A stretch of DNA of 36,592 nt from positions 1 through 36,592 of IMG/VR virus record IMGVR_UViG_3300044627_000772; one strand, written 5' to 3'. Below the pieces are notes generated by a model that was given only the letters and a program-made list of their open reading frames with translations, made no database searches and was not told the origin of the DNA. Origin of the DNA: a virus. The position numbers and the translations under genes are program-made. This document shows, piece after piece, positions 28,672 through 36,290 of this stretch (its first letter is position 1; the number at the start of each line of letters is the position of its first letter).

Positions 28672-28691
28672 TTGATTTTGTAGCTACAATT
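28672..28691 (+). promoter_or_regulatory. Repeated promoter-like 20-mer, copy 2
   Basis: TTGATTTTGTAGCTACAATT is the same as the block at 24670-24689 except for one base in the -10-like hexamer (TACAAT instead of TATAAT). It points towards the terminase genes 490 bases downstream, so a transcript would start with a long leader through the repeat array. Confidence 0.55.
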
Positions 28692-28708
28692 AGAAAAGAA
28701 AATAAAGG

Positions 28709-28782
28709 GATAGACCATGCCATGTTGTCCTAATGTCATAAGGGATAGATAAGGTGATCACATAGGATAGACAAGGGATAGA
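28709..28782 (+). repeat. Four GGATAGA direct repeats
   Basis: GGATAGA occurs at 28709-28715, 28743-28749, 28765-28771 and 28776-28782, the last three with a following ACAAGG- or TAAGG-like stretch. The spacings are 34, 22 and 11 bases, close to one, two and three helical turns, which fits protein binding on one side of the DNA. Confidence 0.55.
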
Positions 28783-28880
28783 GACAAGGTAAGAGCATTG
28801 ATAAGCATAGACCTAGAAACACATAGAGAAACCCTTTAGACCTCGATCTACACCAACCCCTTGCACACATGAGACAAGAT

Positions 28881-28899
28881 GCGAATGCGAATCATTCTC
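28881..28899. promoter_or_regulatory. Fur-box-like sequence
   Basis: GCGAATGCGAATCATTCTC agrees with the 19-base Fur consensus at 14 positions, and the imperfect dyad extends to 28906. It lies in the control region upstream of the terminase genes. A match of this quality can occur by chance in a window this size, so the call is tentative. Confidence 0.3.
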
Positions 28900-28926
28900 A
28901 TTTGCGTTTACTGTACGGAATCACAG

Positions 28927-29014
28927 TAGGGTTTACCCTCATAGGGTTTCTACCTAGGGGTTTACCCTTAAGGGTTAGTACGTAAGGGTAGGGTTTACCA
29001 GTAAGGGTTTACCC
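28927..29014. repeat. Array of about six TAGGGTTTACCC-type sites
   Basis: Copies start near 28927 (TAGGGTTTACCCT), 28942 (TAGGGTTTCTACCT), 28955 (TAGGGGTTTACCCT), 28969 (diverged), 28989 (TAGGGTTTACC) and 29002 (TAAGGGTTTACCCC). Each is a dyad of AGGG and CCCT around TTTA. A perfect palindrome ACCCTTAAGGGT lies at 28964-28975. Matching single copies occur at 21817-21830 and, inverted, at 25573-25584. Position just before the small terminase gene suggests binding by that protein or by a phage regulator. Confidence 0.75.
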
Positions 29015-29029
29015 CCCCCTTGAGTAAAA

Positions 29030-29098
29030 GTAGGGGGCGCAGTAACAGGGGACATAAACACATATCGGTATAGCATTTGAGCTATAGACCCCCCCTAC
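29030..29098 (+). other. Two-tier stem-loop in front of the small terminase gene
   Basis: Outer arms GTAGGGGG (29030-29037) and CCCCCTAC (29091-29098) enclose an inner hairpin TATAGC/GCTATA (29069-29086) with loop ATTTGA. The G5 arm could alternatively pair with the C8 run at 29012-29019, so two exclusive structures are possible. It may be a packaging signal or an RNA switch in the terminase leader. Confidence 0.5.
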
Positions 29099-29177
29099 GT
29101 TGTTTGCGTACACATATAACCCTCCAAAAAAATTTTTTATAGTTTAGAATTTGTAACCATTAAATCAAGGAGAAGAT

Positions 29178-29633
29178 ATGGCAGGATTTCCTATGAGGAG
29201 AGCGTTGGAGAAGAAGATAGAAGAGCTTGGGGGCATAGAGTTTGTTACAGCTCACATTAGCCAAGGAATGACCATAGGACGCTTGGCAGAGTTCATAGAG
29301 TGTTCTAGGCCAATGCTTTCTTTCTGGATCAACCATACTGATGAGCGTAGAGATGCGGTCCTTGCTGCTAGGAAGCTAAAGGCTGAGAAACTGGCAGAAG
29401 AGGCTTTAGACATTGCTGACCAAGCAGATGAGACAAGTAACAGTGGAGTTAACAAAGCCAGACTCCAGGTAGACACCCGTAAGTGGATGGCCTCTAAGCT
29501 TGACCCTGAGAACTACGGCGACACCGCCAAGACCCAAGTCAATATCTCTTTGGGTGATCTACACCTACAGGCTCTAAAGCACATGGGTAAGGCTGAAGTA
29601 GTTGTCGAGACATTGGAAAACAATGGCACATAA
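29178..29633 (+). CDS. terS: Terminase small subunit
   Basis: A 151-residue protein with an N-terminal HTH (HISQGMTIGRLAEFIECSRPMLSFWIN), a long central helix (RRDAVLAARKLKAEKLAEEALDIADQ) and the pattern VNKARLQVDTRKWMASKLDPENYGD, frequent in phage small terminase subunits. It should recognise phage DNA and feed it to the large subunit. Start is after AAGGAG. It directly precedes and overlaps the large subunit gene; repeats upstream could be its DNA site. Confidence 0.85.
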   Translation: MAGFPMRRALEKKIEELGGIEFVTAHISQGMTIGRLAEFIECSRPMLSFWINHTDERRDAVLAARKLKAEKLAEEALDIADQADETSNSGVNKARLQVDTRKWMASKLDPENYGDTAKTQVNISLGDLHLQALKHMGKAEVVVETLENNGT

Positions 29634-31020
29634 CCCGTTTATAGAGTTCATTCGGCTTTACAGGAATGACCCTGTTCTGTTCGTTAAAGAAGTCCTAGGA
29701 GTAGAGCCTGATGATTGGCAGAAGGACTTTCTTAACGCTGTAGCTACTGGTGAGCGAAAGATAAGTATCAGGTCTGGTCACGGAGTAGGTAAGTCAACCA
29801 CCGCTTCTTGGGCAATGCTTTGGTTCCTGTTGACCAGGTATCCCGTTAAGGTAGTGGTGACTGCCCCTACTTCTGCCCAACTGTATGACGCTTTGTTTGC
29901 CGAGCTTAAAAGGTGGGTTAAAGAACTACCCCAACCTATCCAAGACTTACTCGATGTCAAACAAGAGAGGATTGAGCTAAAGGCTTCCGCTACCGAGGCG
30001 TTTATCTCTGCTCGAACCAGTAGAGCTGAACAACCCGAAGCCCTACAAGGTGTTCACTCTGAGAACGTGATGCTAGTAGCTGATGAGGCTTCTGGTGTCC
30101 CAGAGGCGGTATTCGAGGCTGCTGCAGGTTCTATGTCTGGACATAACGCTCTAACCATCCTGCTAGGCAATCCAGTACGTAGTTCTGGCTTCTTTTTTGA
30201 CACGCATAACAGGCTCAAAGATGAGTGGTGGACAAAGAGAGTATCCTGTATTGACTCTACTAGGGTGAGTAAAGAGTACGTAGAAGACATGAAATCCCGC
30301 TATGGCGAGGAAAGTAACGCTTATCGGATCAGGGTTCTGGGTGAGTTTCCACGTAGTGATGATGACACGATTATTCCTATGGAGTTACTTGAGTCTGCCA
30401 AACACAGGGACACAAGAGCTTACGAAGATGCTCCGATCATTTGGGGACTCGATGTGGCTCGTTTTGGATCCGACTCCTCTGTCCTTTGTAAGCGTCAGTC
30501 CAATGTTGTCCACACCCTAGAGAGGTGGAGGAACCTCGATCTGATGCAGTTAACTGGTGCGGTAGTCGCTCAGTACGAAGCTTGTGACCACAAAAGTAAA
30601 CCCACAGAGATTCTGGTTGACTCCATTGGACTAGGTGCTGGTGTTGTTGACCGATTAAGAGAACTTAAGTTGCCATGCCGTGGGATTAATGTGTCCGAAA
30701 GCCCCGCAATGGGCGGGACGTATCTCAATCTTCGTGCGGAACTATGGCACAAAACCAAGGCTTGGCTTGAAAAGAGGGACTGCAAGATACCCAATAATGA
30801 AGACTTCATTGCTGAACTGGCGACTGTAAGGTACACCTTTACATCTAATGGCAAGATAAAAATTGAATCTAAAGATGATATTCGCAGGCGGGGTTTGAAA
30901 TCTCCCGACATGGCTGATGCTTTTGTCTTGACATTTGCGTCCGATGCCGCCACCATCTCATGGGGGTCTAATCTTTCTTGGGGTAAACCGATTAAAAGGT
31001 TGATCCGAGGTTTGGTCTGA
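29623..31020 (+). CDS. terL: Terminase large subunit
   Basis: A 465-residue motor and nuclease. The ATPase domain has the Walker A loop SGHGVGKSTT (51-60) and Walker B VMLVADEAS (149-157) with catalytic Glu155; the nuclease domain has LDVARFGSDSS (Asp277), ILVDSIGLGAG (Asp333) and KSPDMADAFVL (Asp429 or Asp432). I use ATG 29623, overlapping the small subunit by 11 bases; the in-frame TTG at 29602 is unlikely. A strong terminator follows. The enzyme cuts concatemers and pumps DNA through the portal. Confidence 0.93.
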   Translation: MAHNPFIEFIRLYRNDPVLFVKEVLGVEPDDWQKDFLNAVATGERKISIRSGHGVGKSTTASWAMLWFLLTRYPVKVVVTAPTSAQLYDALFAELKRWVKELPQPIQDLLDVKQERIELKASATEAFISARTSRAEQPEALQGVHSENVMLVADEASGVPEAVFEAAAGSMSGHNALTILLGNPVRSSGFFFDTHNRLKDEWWTKRVSCIDSTRVSKEYVEDMKSRYGEESNAYRIRVLGEFPRSDDDTIIPMELLESAKHRDTRAYEDAPIIWGLDVARFGSDSSVLCKRQSNVVHTLERWRNLDLMQLTGAVVAQYEACDHKSKPTEILVDSIGLGAGVVDRLRELKLPCRGINVSESPAMGGTYLNLRAELWHKTKAWLEKRDCKIPNNEDFIAELATVRYTFTSNGKIKIESKDDIRRRGLKSPDMADAFVLTFASDAATISWGSNLSWGKPIKRLIRGLV

Positions 31021-31036
31021 TTGCCGTTGCCATTTT

Positions 31037-31067
31037 GAGCCACCCTAAAAAAGTGGCTCTTTTTTTA
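31037..31067 (+). terminator. Rho-independent terminator after the large terminase
   Basis: GAGCCAC (31037-31043) pairs with GTGGCTC (31053-31059) across nine bases, then seven T residues. It separates packaging genes from the virion genes. Confidence 0.92.
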
Positions 31068-31074
31068 TTATTTA

Positions 31075-31083
31075 TGGTAATAT
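31075..31083 (+). promoter_or_regulatory. Extended -10 promoter candidate for the virion operon
   Basis: TGGTAATAT, an extended -10 element (TG-n-TAATAT), lies just after the terminator T-run and 26 bases before the first virion-module start at 31109. No good -35 box is visible. A new promoter here is plausible because the preceding terminator would otherwise stop late transcription. Confidence 0.45.
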
Positions 31084-31108
31084 CACGAAACCTATATTGG
31101 AGATTCCT

Positions 31109-31294
31109 ATGAAAATGGATGAAGCCGCCAAGAAGATTGGCAAGGTAATGGGCGAATACAAGCGAGGCAAGCTCAAGTCTTCCTCTGGTGACAAGGTTAA
31201 ATCCCGTGACCAAGCTGTTGCTATCGCCATGAGCGAGTCTCGTTCTATGCCCAAACGTGGCGGTAGAACTGCAACTAACCGAAGCAAAAAGTAA
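31109..31294 (+). CDS. Small basic DUF6496-like protein
   Basis: A 61-residue basic protein from ATG 31109 behind TTGGAG. KKIGKVMGEYKRGKLKSSSG then KVKSRDQAVAIAMSESR is a widespread phage signature (DUF6496-like). Its place before the portal and its positive charge suggest a DNA- or virion-associated protein. Function not shown. Confidence 0.7.
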   Translation: MKMDEAAKKIGKVMGEYKRGKLKSSSGDKVKSRDQAVAIAMSESRSMPKRGGRTATNRSKK

Positions 31295-31308
31295 CTTAAG
31301 GAGTAATC

Positions 31309-31629
31309 ATGGCTTTCTTAACAAGAGATAACAATGGAAATACCATACCTAATGTATTTAGGATTGGAACTAGTCAAGTAATTGCTGCTGGCAATACAAC
31401 TGCCGCCAGTACTGCTTTTGCCGCTAGTACAACTCATGTTCGGGTAGCTTGCTCTTTAGGTCATTGTTATGTTTCGTTTGGATCTGCTCCAACCGCAACT
31501 GTCACTACCAGTATGCTGATTCCAGCAAATACTAGCGAGATATTTGCCGTTGCCTCTGGTGACAAGATTGCTCTTATTAAAGACGCAACAGTTACTGGTT
31601 CAACGATCAGCGTTACGGAGTTATTATGA
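31309..31629 (+). CDS. Small beta-rich virion protein candidate
   Basis: A 106-residue protein with Ala/Thr-rich beta segments (IGTSQVIAAGNTTAAST, HVRVACSLGHCYVSFG, IFAVASGDKIALIKD). It resembles small head or decoration-like proteins but no family is certain. It has a strong AAGGAG site and ends with an ATGA overlap with the next gene. Confidence 0.65.
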   Translation: MAFLTRDNNGNTIPNVFRIGTSQVIAAGNTTAASTAFAASTTHVRVACSLGHCYVSFGSAPTATVTTSMLIPANTSEIFAVASGDKIALIKDATVTGSTISVTELL

Positions 31630-31772
31630 AACAAGGTTTATATGCCAATATCAATGCCAAACAAGAACGAATTAAAGCTGGCTCTAAAGAAAAGATGCGA
31701 AAGCCTGGCACTAAAGGTGCGCCAACTGCTAAAGACTTTAAGCAAGCGGCTAAGACTGCTAAAAAGAAATGA
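31626..31772 (+). CDS. 48-residue lysine-rich protein
   Basis: A short frame coupled at both ends (ATGA, ATGA). It encodes MKQGLYANINAKQERIKAGS and continues with RKPGTKGAPTAKDF, a pattern I know from small phage proteins located near portal or terminase genes. Very basic; nucleic acid binding in the virion is possible. Confidence 0.68.
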   Translation: MKQGLYANINAKQERIKAGSKEKMRKPGTKGAPTAKDFKQAAKTAKKK

Positions 31773-32020
31773 TTAAGCGTGGTTCAGAAGAGTTCTCTGG
31801 CTACAACAAGCCAAAGAAAACTCCTAACCACCCAAAGAAAAGCCATGCTGTATTGGCTAAGTCTGGTGACGAAGTGAAGTTAATTCGCTTTGGTCAACAA
31901 GGTGTTTCTGGTAGTCCTGATGGATCTAAAAGAAACGAAGCATTTAAAGCCCGTCATGCTCAGAATATTGCCAAAGGCAAAATGAGTGCAGCGTTCTGGG
32001 CAAACAAGGTTAAATGGTAA
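31769..32020 (+). CDS. Small basic conserved virion-module protein
   Basis: An 83-residue basic protein. The core VLAKSGDEVKLIRFGQQGVSG then FKARHAQNIAKGKMSAAFWANKVKW is typical of a small protein found beside portal genes in many phages. Role unknown. It starts in an ATGA overlap. Confidence 0.7.
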   Translation: MIKRGSEEFSGYNKPKKTPNHPKKSHAVLAKSGDEVKLIRFGQQGVSGSPDGSKRNEAFKARHAQNIAKGKMSAAFWANKVKW

Positions 32021-32022
32021 TT

Positions 32023-32463
32023 ATGAAATGCCCAACCGCTACCTATGACATTAAGTTCAACTTAAAGAATCGTAATTGGGCGATTAAGAATGTTGACTAT
32101 GGTCCTGCCAACCCAGAAGAAGATAACGAAGAGTACTGGCAGAACCTAGCTGATATGTGGACAGTATCTATTGATGAAGTCCAAGAGATGCGTTGCGGTA
32201 ACTGCGCTGCCTTTATCCAAACTCCAGAGATGCTAGACTGCATCCTAAAAGGTATCGATGAAGAGACTGATGGCTACGCCAAAGATGTACAGGGTGCGGC
32301 TAATCTTGGCTACTGTGAACTGTTTGACTTCAAGTGTGCAGGTGAGCGTACCTGTTCAGCATGGTTATCTGGTGGCCCTATCACCAAGAAGATGTCTAAG
32401 AGCCAAGAGAATATGTTGATGATGGCTAAGACCGAATACAACATGGAAGACGAGGAAGATTAA
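32023..32463 (+). CDS. Cysteine-rich protein, HiPIP-like
   Basis: A 146-residue protein (149 if ATG 32014 is used) with cysteines at 58, 61, 73, 98, 105 and 111 in CGNCAAF, DCI, GYCELFDFKCAGERTC and an aromatic partner SAWLSGGP. Phage proteins of this type are sometimes annotated as high-potential iron-sulfur proteins; the Cys spacing can hold a 4Fe-4S cluster or zinc. It lies between small virion-module genes. Whether it binds metal is not known. Confidence 0.65.
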   Translation: MKCPTATYDIKFNLKNRNWAIKNVDYGPANPEEDNEEYWQNLADMWTVSIDEVQEMRCGNCAAFIQTPEMLDCILKGIDEETDGYAKDVQGAANLGYCELFDFKCAGERTCSAWLSGGPITKKMSKSQENMLMMAKTEYNMEDEED

Positions 32464-32838
32464 ATGGAAGCCTTATTAGCATCGTTTCTAGAGTCGCTAA
32501 TGCCAGCGGCAGTTGGTGGCTCAGAAGCCGTTATAGGTGGTGGTGCGGCTCCAATGTCTTTTGGTGACACTCTTGGTGGCTTTGCTCAAAACCAATTTAG
32601 TCAGCAAATGGCTCCTGCTATGAATGTCTATAACACCATGACAAATCCAACGTCTACTATGGGTGATATGGCTAACTCAGCATTTAAATATTCCTTTAAT
32701 CCAAAGGAAGATGAGAAATCATTAATGATGTCCCCAATGGGTGGCGGTGGCGGTATGGCTAACAATTATGTTGGTGGCATCCCTTCTCTATTACAAAATA
32801 CTGGATCTGGAATCCTCCCCTATATCGGTTCACGATAA
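32464..32838 (+). CDS. Structural-module protein of unknown function
   Basis: A 124-residue protein rich in Gly, Met and Ser (PAAVGGSEAVIGGGAAPMSFGD). It begins directly after the preceding stop and ends before the portal ribosome site. Low-complexity Gly and Met segments point to a flexible virion protein. No family recognised. Confidence 0.6.
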   Translation: MEALLASFLESLMPAAVGGSEAVIGGGAAPMSFGDTLGGFAQNQFSQQMAPAMNVYNTMTNPTSTMGDMANSAFKYSFNPKEDEKSLMMSPMGGGGGMANNYVGGIPSLLQNTGSGILPYIGSR

Positions 32839-32846
32839 GGAAATAT

Positions 32847-35000
32847 ATGAATAACGAAAACCCAATGTTGATGGCTGAAACCTTGCAGGGTGAGATGCAA
32901 GAAGATGAGGTTATGTCTGAAGAGCAACTTCAAGGCGTAATTTCTGCTGAAATTTATGATGCCATTTCTTTCATAGATGATGACATTGGTGGCAATCGTG
33001 CGTTAGCTACTGAATACTATTATGGGCAACCCTTTGGCGATGAAGAAGATGGTCGCTCACAAGTAGTATCAATGGATGTGCGTGATACTGTTCAAGGCAT
33101 CCTACCTAGTTTGATGCGTATTTTCTTTGGCCCAGAGCGTGTGGTTGAATTTGCCCCTCAAGGACCAGAGGATGTTCAGTCTGCTGAACAAGCCACAGAC
33201 TATGTGGACTTTATTTTTAAGCGTGATAACCCAGGCTTTAAGATTCTCCACTCTGCCTTTAAAGACGCTTTGGTTCGCAAAGCTGGAATCGTGAAGTACT
33301 GGTGGGATGAGTCTGTAGAAGTTAAAGCAGAGTCGTTCTCTATGCTTGATGAGCAGACGATGATGTTCTTGACTCAAGACCCAGATATTGAAATTTCTGC
33401 GGTGCGTGAGTATCCTGTTCCTGGCACTCAGCCAATGAACGAAGCCCAAGGCATTATGACTCCCCCTCCCATGATGTACGATGTGGAGATCAAGCGCAGA
33501 ATCAAATCTGGCAAGGTAAAGATTGAAGCATTGCCCCCAGAAGAGTTCCTGATTGACCGAAGAGCAAAGTCGGTTGAAGAGGCTACCTTTGTTGGTCACA
33601 GGACTATGAAGACTGTTTCCGATCTAGTCGCTATGGGTTATGACTACGATGAAATGGTTGAGGTTGCAGGTAATGGGAATGACTTTGACAACAACGAAGA
33701 GTACATAGCCCGTAACCCATTTGCCGTTATCAGTACTGCAAACAATGGTGATCCATCTAGCAAGAGTGTTCTCTACATTGAAGGCTACTTGAAGGTAGAC
33801 TTTGATGGCGATGGCATTGCTGAAATGCGTAGGATTTGCACAGTCGGTACTGGCAACAAAGTTATCCGCAATGAAATTGTTGATGACCGCCAGTTTGCCG
33901 CCTTCTGTCCTGACCCAGAACCCCATACCTTTTTTGGTATGTGTCCTGCTGATGTGGTCATGGATATTCAGCGTATCAAGTCCAATGTCCAACGTGGCAT
34001 TTTAGATTCTTTAGCTCAGTCCATTCACCCCCGTACAGCGATTGTTGAGGGACAGGCCAACATGGAAGATGTGCTTAATACAGAAGTTGGTGCTGTTATT
34101 CGCATGAGAGCGCCAGGTATGGTTCAGCCGTTTACAACTCCATTTGTTGGTCAGGCAGCGTTCCCAATGCTTGACTACTTGGATGACATTAAACAGACCC
34201 GTACAGGCATTTCTAAGGCCGCCTCTGGCCTAGATGCAGACGCATTGCAAAGCACAACCAAAGCCGCAGTATCTGCGACTGTTAATGCCGCACATCAGCA
34301 CATTGAAATGATTGCCCGTATCTTTGCTGAAACTGGTTTGCGTAAACTATTTACTGGTATCTTAAAACTCGTTATTGAGAATCAAGATAAAGCCAGAATG
34401 ATTCGTTTGCGTAATACATTTGTACCTATTGACCCCCGTTCTTGGGATGCCAATATGGATGTAATTGTTAATGTTGGTGTGGGTGATGGCACTCTTGAAG
34501 ACCGAATCAATATATTGAATCAAGTAGCAATGCGTCAGGAAATGTTGATTAAAGAAACTGGCGTTAATAATCCTGTTGTTTCTTTGCCACAGTACACAAA
34601 CACATTAACTAAAATGTTGCAGTTAGCTGGTATTAAAGATTCACAGAATTACTTTAACCAGTTACCTGTTGACTTCCAATTGCCACCACCCCCAGAGCCA
34701 AAGCTTACTCCAGAGGAGATGTTGGCCCAAGTACAGGTTCAATCTATTCAAGCAGATATTGAAAAGAAAGCCGCTGAATTGGATTTAGAACGTGAAAAAA
34801 TGATTATGTCAGATGATCGTGAAAGAGATCGTGTTGAACAAGATGGTATTTTGCGTAGATATGAGCTAGAATTGAAATATGGTGTACAAATTCAAAGTGC
34901 GGAGATTAATGCCGCAATGAATACAGACCGAGAATTAATCCGTCAACAGGCTGCAATGAATCAGACGCAAGTCCCTCAACAGCCCCAACCAATGATGTAA
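32847..35000 (+). CDS. Portal protein
   Basis: A 717-residue protein of the large podovirus portal type. Features include the N-terminal DDDIGGNRALATEYYYGQPF, the RSQVVSMDVRDTVQGILPSLMRIFFG block, FLIDRRAKSVEEATFVGHR in the wing, HTFFGMCPADVVMDIQRIKSN and a long helical barrel near the C terminus (VQVQSIQADIEKKAAELDLEREKM) with a Gln-rich tail. It forms the twelve-part ring through which DNA enters and leaves. Starts after AAGGAAAT; scaffold and capsid genes follow. Confidence 0.9.
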   Translation: MNNENPMLMAETLQGEMQEDEVMSEEQLQGVISAEIYDAISFIDDDIGGNRALATEYYYGQPFGDEEDGRSQVVSMDVRDTVQGILPSLMRIFFGPERVVEFAPQGPEDVQSAEQATDYVDFIFKRDNPGFKILHSAFKDALVRKAGIVKYWWDESVEVKAESFSMLDEQTMMFLTQDPDIEISAVREYPVPGTQPMNEAQGIMTPPPMMYDVEIKRRIKSGKVKIEALPPEEFLIDRRAKSVEEATFVGHRTMKTVSDLVAMGYDYDEMVEVAGNGNDFDNNEEYIARNPFAVISTANNGDPSSKSVLYIEGYLKVDFDGDGIAEMRRICTVGTGNKVIRNEIVDDRQFAAFCPDPEPHTFFGMCPADVVMDIQRIKSNVQRGILDSLAQSIHPRTAIVEGQANMEDVLNTEVGAVIRMRAPGMVQPFTTPFVGQAAFPMLDYLDDIKQTRTGISKAASGLDADALQSTTKAAVSATVNAAHQHIEMIARIFAETGLRKLFTGILKLVIENQDKARMIRLRNTFVPIDPRSWDANMDVIVNVGVGDGTLEDRINILNQVAMRQEMLIKETGVNNPVVSLPQYTNTLTKMLQLAGIKDSQNYFNQLPVDFQLPPPPEPKLTPEEMLAQVQVQSIQADIEKKAAELDLEREKMIMSDDRERDRVEQDGILRRYELELKYGVQIQSAEINAAMNTDRELIRQQAAMNQTQVPQQPQPMM

Positions 35001-35273
35001 ATGGACGATCTAGAAATTAACCTCGCAAGAGGAGACAGAGCTAAGTTACTTCTTGAGGATGAACTCCTTAATGAAATGCTTAAACGAATTGAAGACGATT
35101 GTTATCGTGAGATTCGTTCTTCCAAACTAATGGAAGGACCAGTTAGAGAGCAAGCTTACTTGCTTCTGACAACAGTTGATATTCTGAGAGCAAAACTACG
35201 CTCTGTGATGGATACAGGCAAGATGGCAGAAGTTGCCCTTGTACGTAGACGGGGCAGACCCCCGAACAAATGA
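35001..35273 (+). CDS. Small helical protein with C-terminal AT-hook-like motif
   Basis: A 90-residue protein starting at the base after the portal stop. Most of the protein is helical (NLARGDRAKLLLEDELLNEMLKRIEDDC), with LLTTVDILRAKLRSV. The C terminus VRRRGRPPNK carries the GRP core of an AT-hook. Small proteins in this position are common but not functionally named. The tail may contact DNA at the portal. Confidence 0.65.
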   Translation: MDDLEINLARGDRAKLLLEDELLNEMLKRIEDDCYREIRSSKLMEGPVREQAYLLLTTVDILRAKLRSVMDTGKMAEVALVRRRGRPPNK

Positions 35274-35294
35274 TTGTTAAACTAAGAGGTAAAT

Positions 35295-36281
35295 ATGTCC
35301 GATAACGCAAACGCAGTCGGTTCGATTACAGTAAATCAAGCAGCGCAAAGCTTTGCTTCCATGCTAGACGCTCAAGAGGGTGTTGACACTGGTGCAGAGG
35401 CGCAACCAGAGGAGGGGCAACCCGAATCTGAGTCTGAGGAAATGGAATCTGCGGAGCCGCAAGACGAAGCAGAGGAAACTTCTGAAGAAGTAGAAGGTGA
35501 AGACGAAGAGTCCGAAGAAGAAGCTCCTAGGGATGAGAAGTTTGTTGTCAAAGTTGATGGCAAAGAAATCGAAGTCCCAAAGGATGAACTTATCCGAGGT
35601 TATCAACGTGAAGCTGACTACACACGGAAAACGCAGAAACTAGCAGAAGAGCGCAAATTAGTCGAGTCTGAGTTTCAGCAAGTACGTGGTGAGCGTGAAC
35701 AATACGCACAGGTGTTAGGACAATTACAGCAAAAACTGCAAGAGTTTGAGCCGCAAGAGCCTGATTGGAACCGATTAGAAGTTGAAGACCCAACTGAATA
35801 TGCCCGTCAATGGACATCTCATCAGCGTAGGCAACAACAGAAGTATGCGGTTCAAGCAGAGCAAGAGCGTATCAATCAAATGCGTCAAGTTGAACAACAA
35901 AAGCAGATACGAAATGTTTTAGCGCAGGAAACTGCAATATTGAAAGAGAAAATTCCAGAGTGGAGTTCTCCAGAGAAAGCTAAAGCAGAAGGTAAAGCTT
36001 TGTTAGAGTATGGTCAGAATTTGGGTTTTTCAGAGCAGGAACTGAACAGCATTAGCGATTCACGGGCATTGCTTGCACTCCATAAGGCGTGGAAGTATGA
36101 CCAGATGATGAGCAAGCGTCCAGAATTCCAAGCAAAGATTAAAAAAGCCCCGAAGATGGTCACTCCTGGTTCAGCGGGTAGCGTAAGTTCTAAGTCTAGC
36201 GATTTAAATAACGCAAAAAAGCGTCTTGCACAAACTGGAAGCGTCAGAGATGCCGCATCCCTATTCGAGAAATTTATTTAA
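35295..36281 (+). CDS. Capsid scaffolding protein
   Basis: A 328-residue protein with a very acidic N-terminal third (EEGQPESESEEMESAEPQDE and more), then KFVVKVDGKEIEVPKDELIRGYQREADYTRKTQ, a common signature of phage scaffolds, a long coiled coil rich in Gln/Glu, and a C-terminal helical segment with basic patches (NNAKKRLAQTGSVRDAASLFEKF) that should bind the capsid protein. Its place between portal and capsid fits a procapsid scaffold that leaves before DNA entry. Confidence 0.88.
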   Translation: MSDNANAVGSITVNQAAQSFASMLDAQEGVDTGAEAQPEEGQPESESEEMESAEPQDEAEETSEEVEGEDEESEEEAPRDEKFVVKVDGKEIEVPKDELIRGYQREADYTRKTQKLAEERKLVESEFQQVRGEREQYAQVLGQLQQKLQEFEPQEPDWNRLEVEDPTEYARQWTSHQRRQQQKYAVQAEQERINQMRQVEQQKQIRNVLAQETAILKEKIPEWSSPEKAKAEGKALLEYGQNLGFSEQELNSISDSRALLALHKAWKYDQMMSKRPEFQAKIKKAPKMVTPGSAGSVSSKSSDLNNAKKRLAQTGSVRDAASLFEKFI

Positions 36282-36290
36282 GGACCTATC

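Larger units (their letters stand above)
28517..29177. other. Gene-free control region upstream of the terminase genes
   Basis: About 660 bases without a supported gene between the leftward clamp operon and the rightward packaging genes. It holds a leftward promoter candidate, the rightward promoter-like 20-mer, four GGATAGA copies, a Fur-box-like site, the array of GGGTTTACCC-type sites, and a two-tier stem-loop just before the small terminase gene. The CG-run and repeat density are much higher than in coding parts. This is the best candidate for packaging start (pac/cos), origin or switch. Confidence 0.7.

Noticed and set aside
28516-29178. A small gene in the control region, for example MPCCPNVIRDR from 28718
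   Set aside because: Only eleven codons, no ribosome site and inside a repeat array.
30570-31043. 157-residue open frame antisense to the large terminase gene
   Set aside because: It is the mirror of a strongly coding frame and would run through the terminator stem.
33102-33599. 165-residue open frame antisense to the portal gene
   Set aside because: No ribosome site or family pattern; the portal coding sequence explains the lack of stops.
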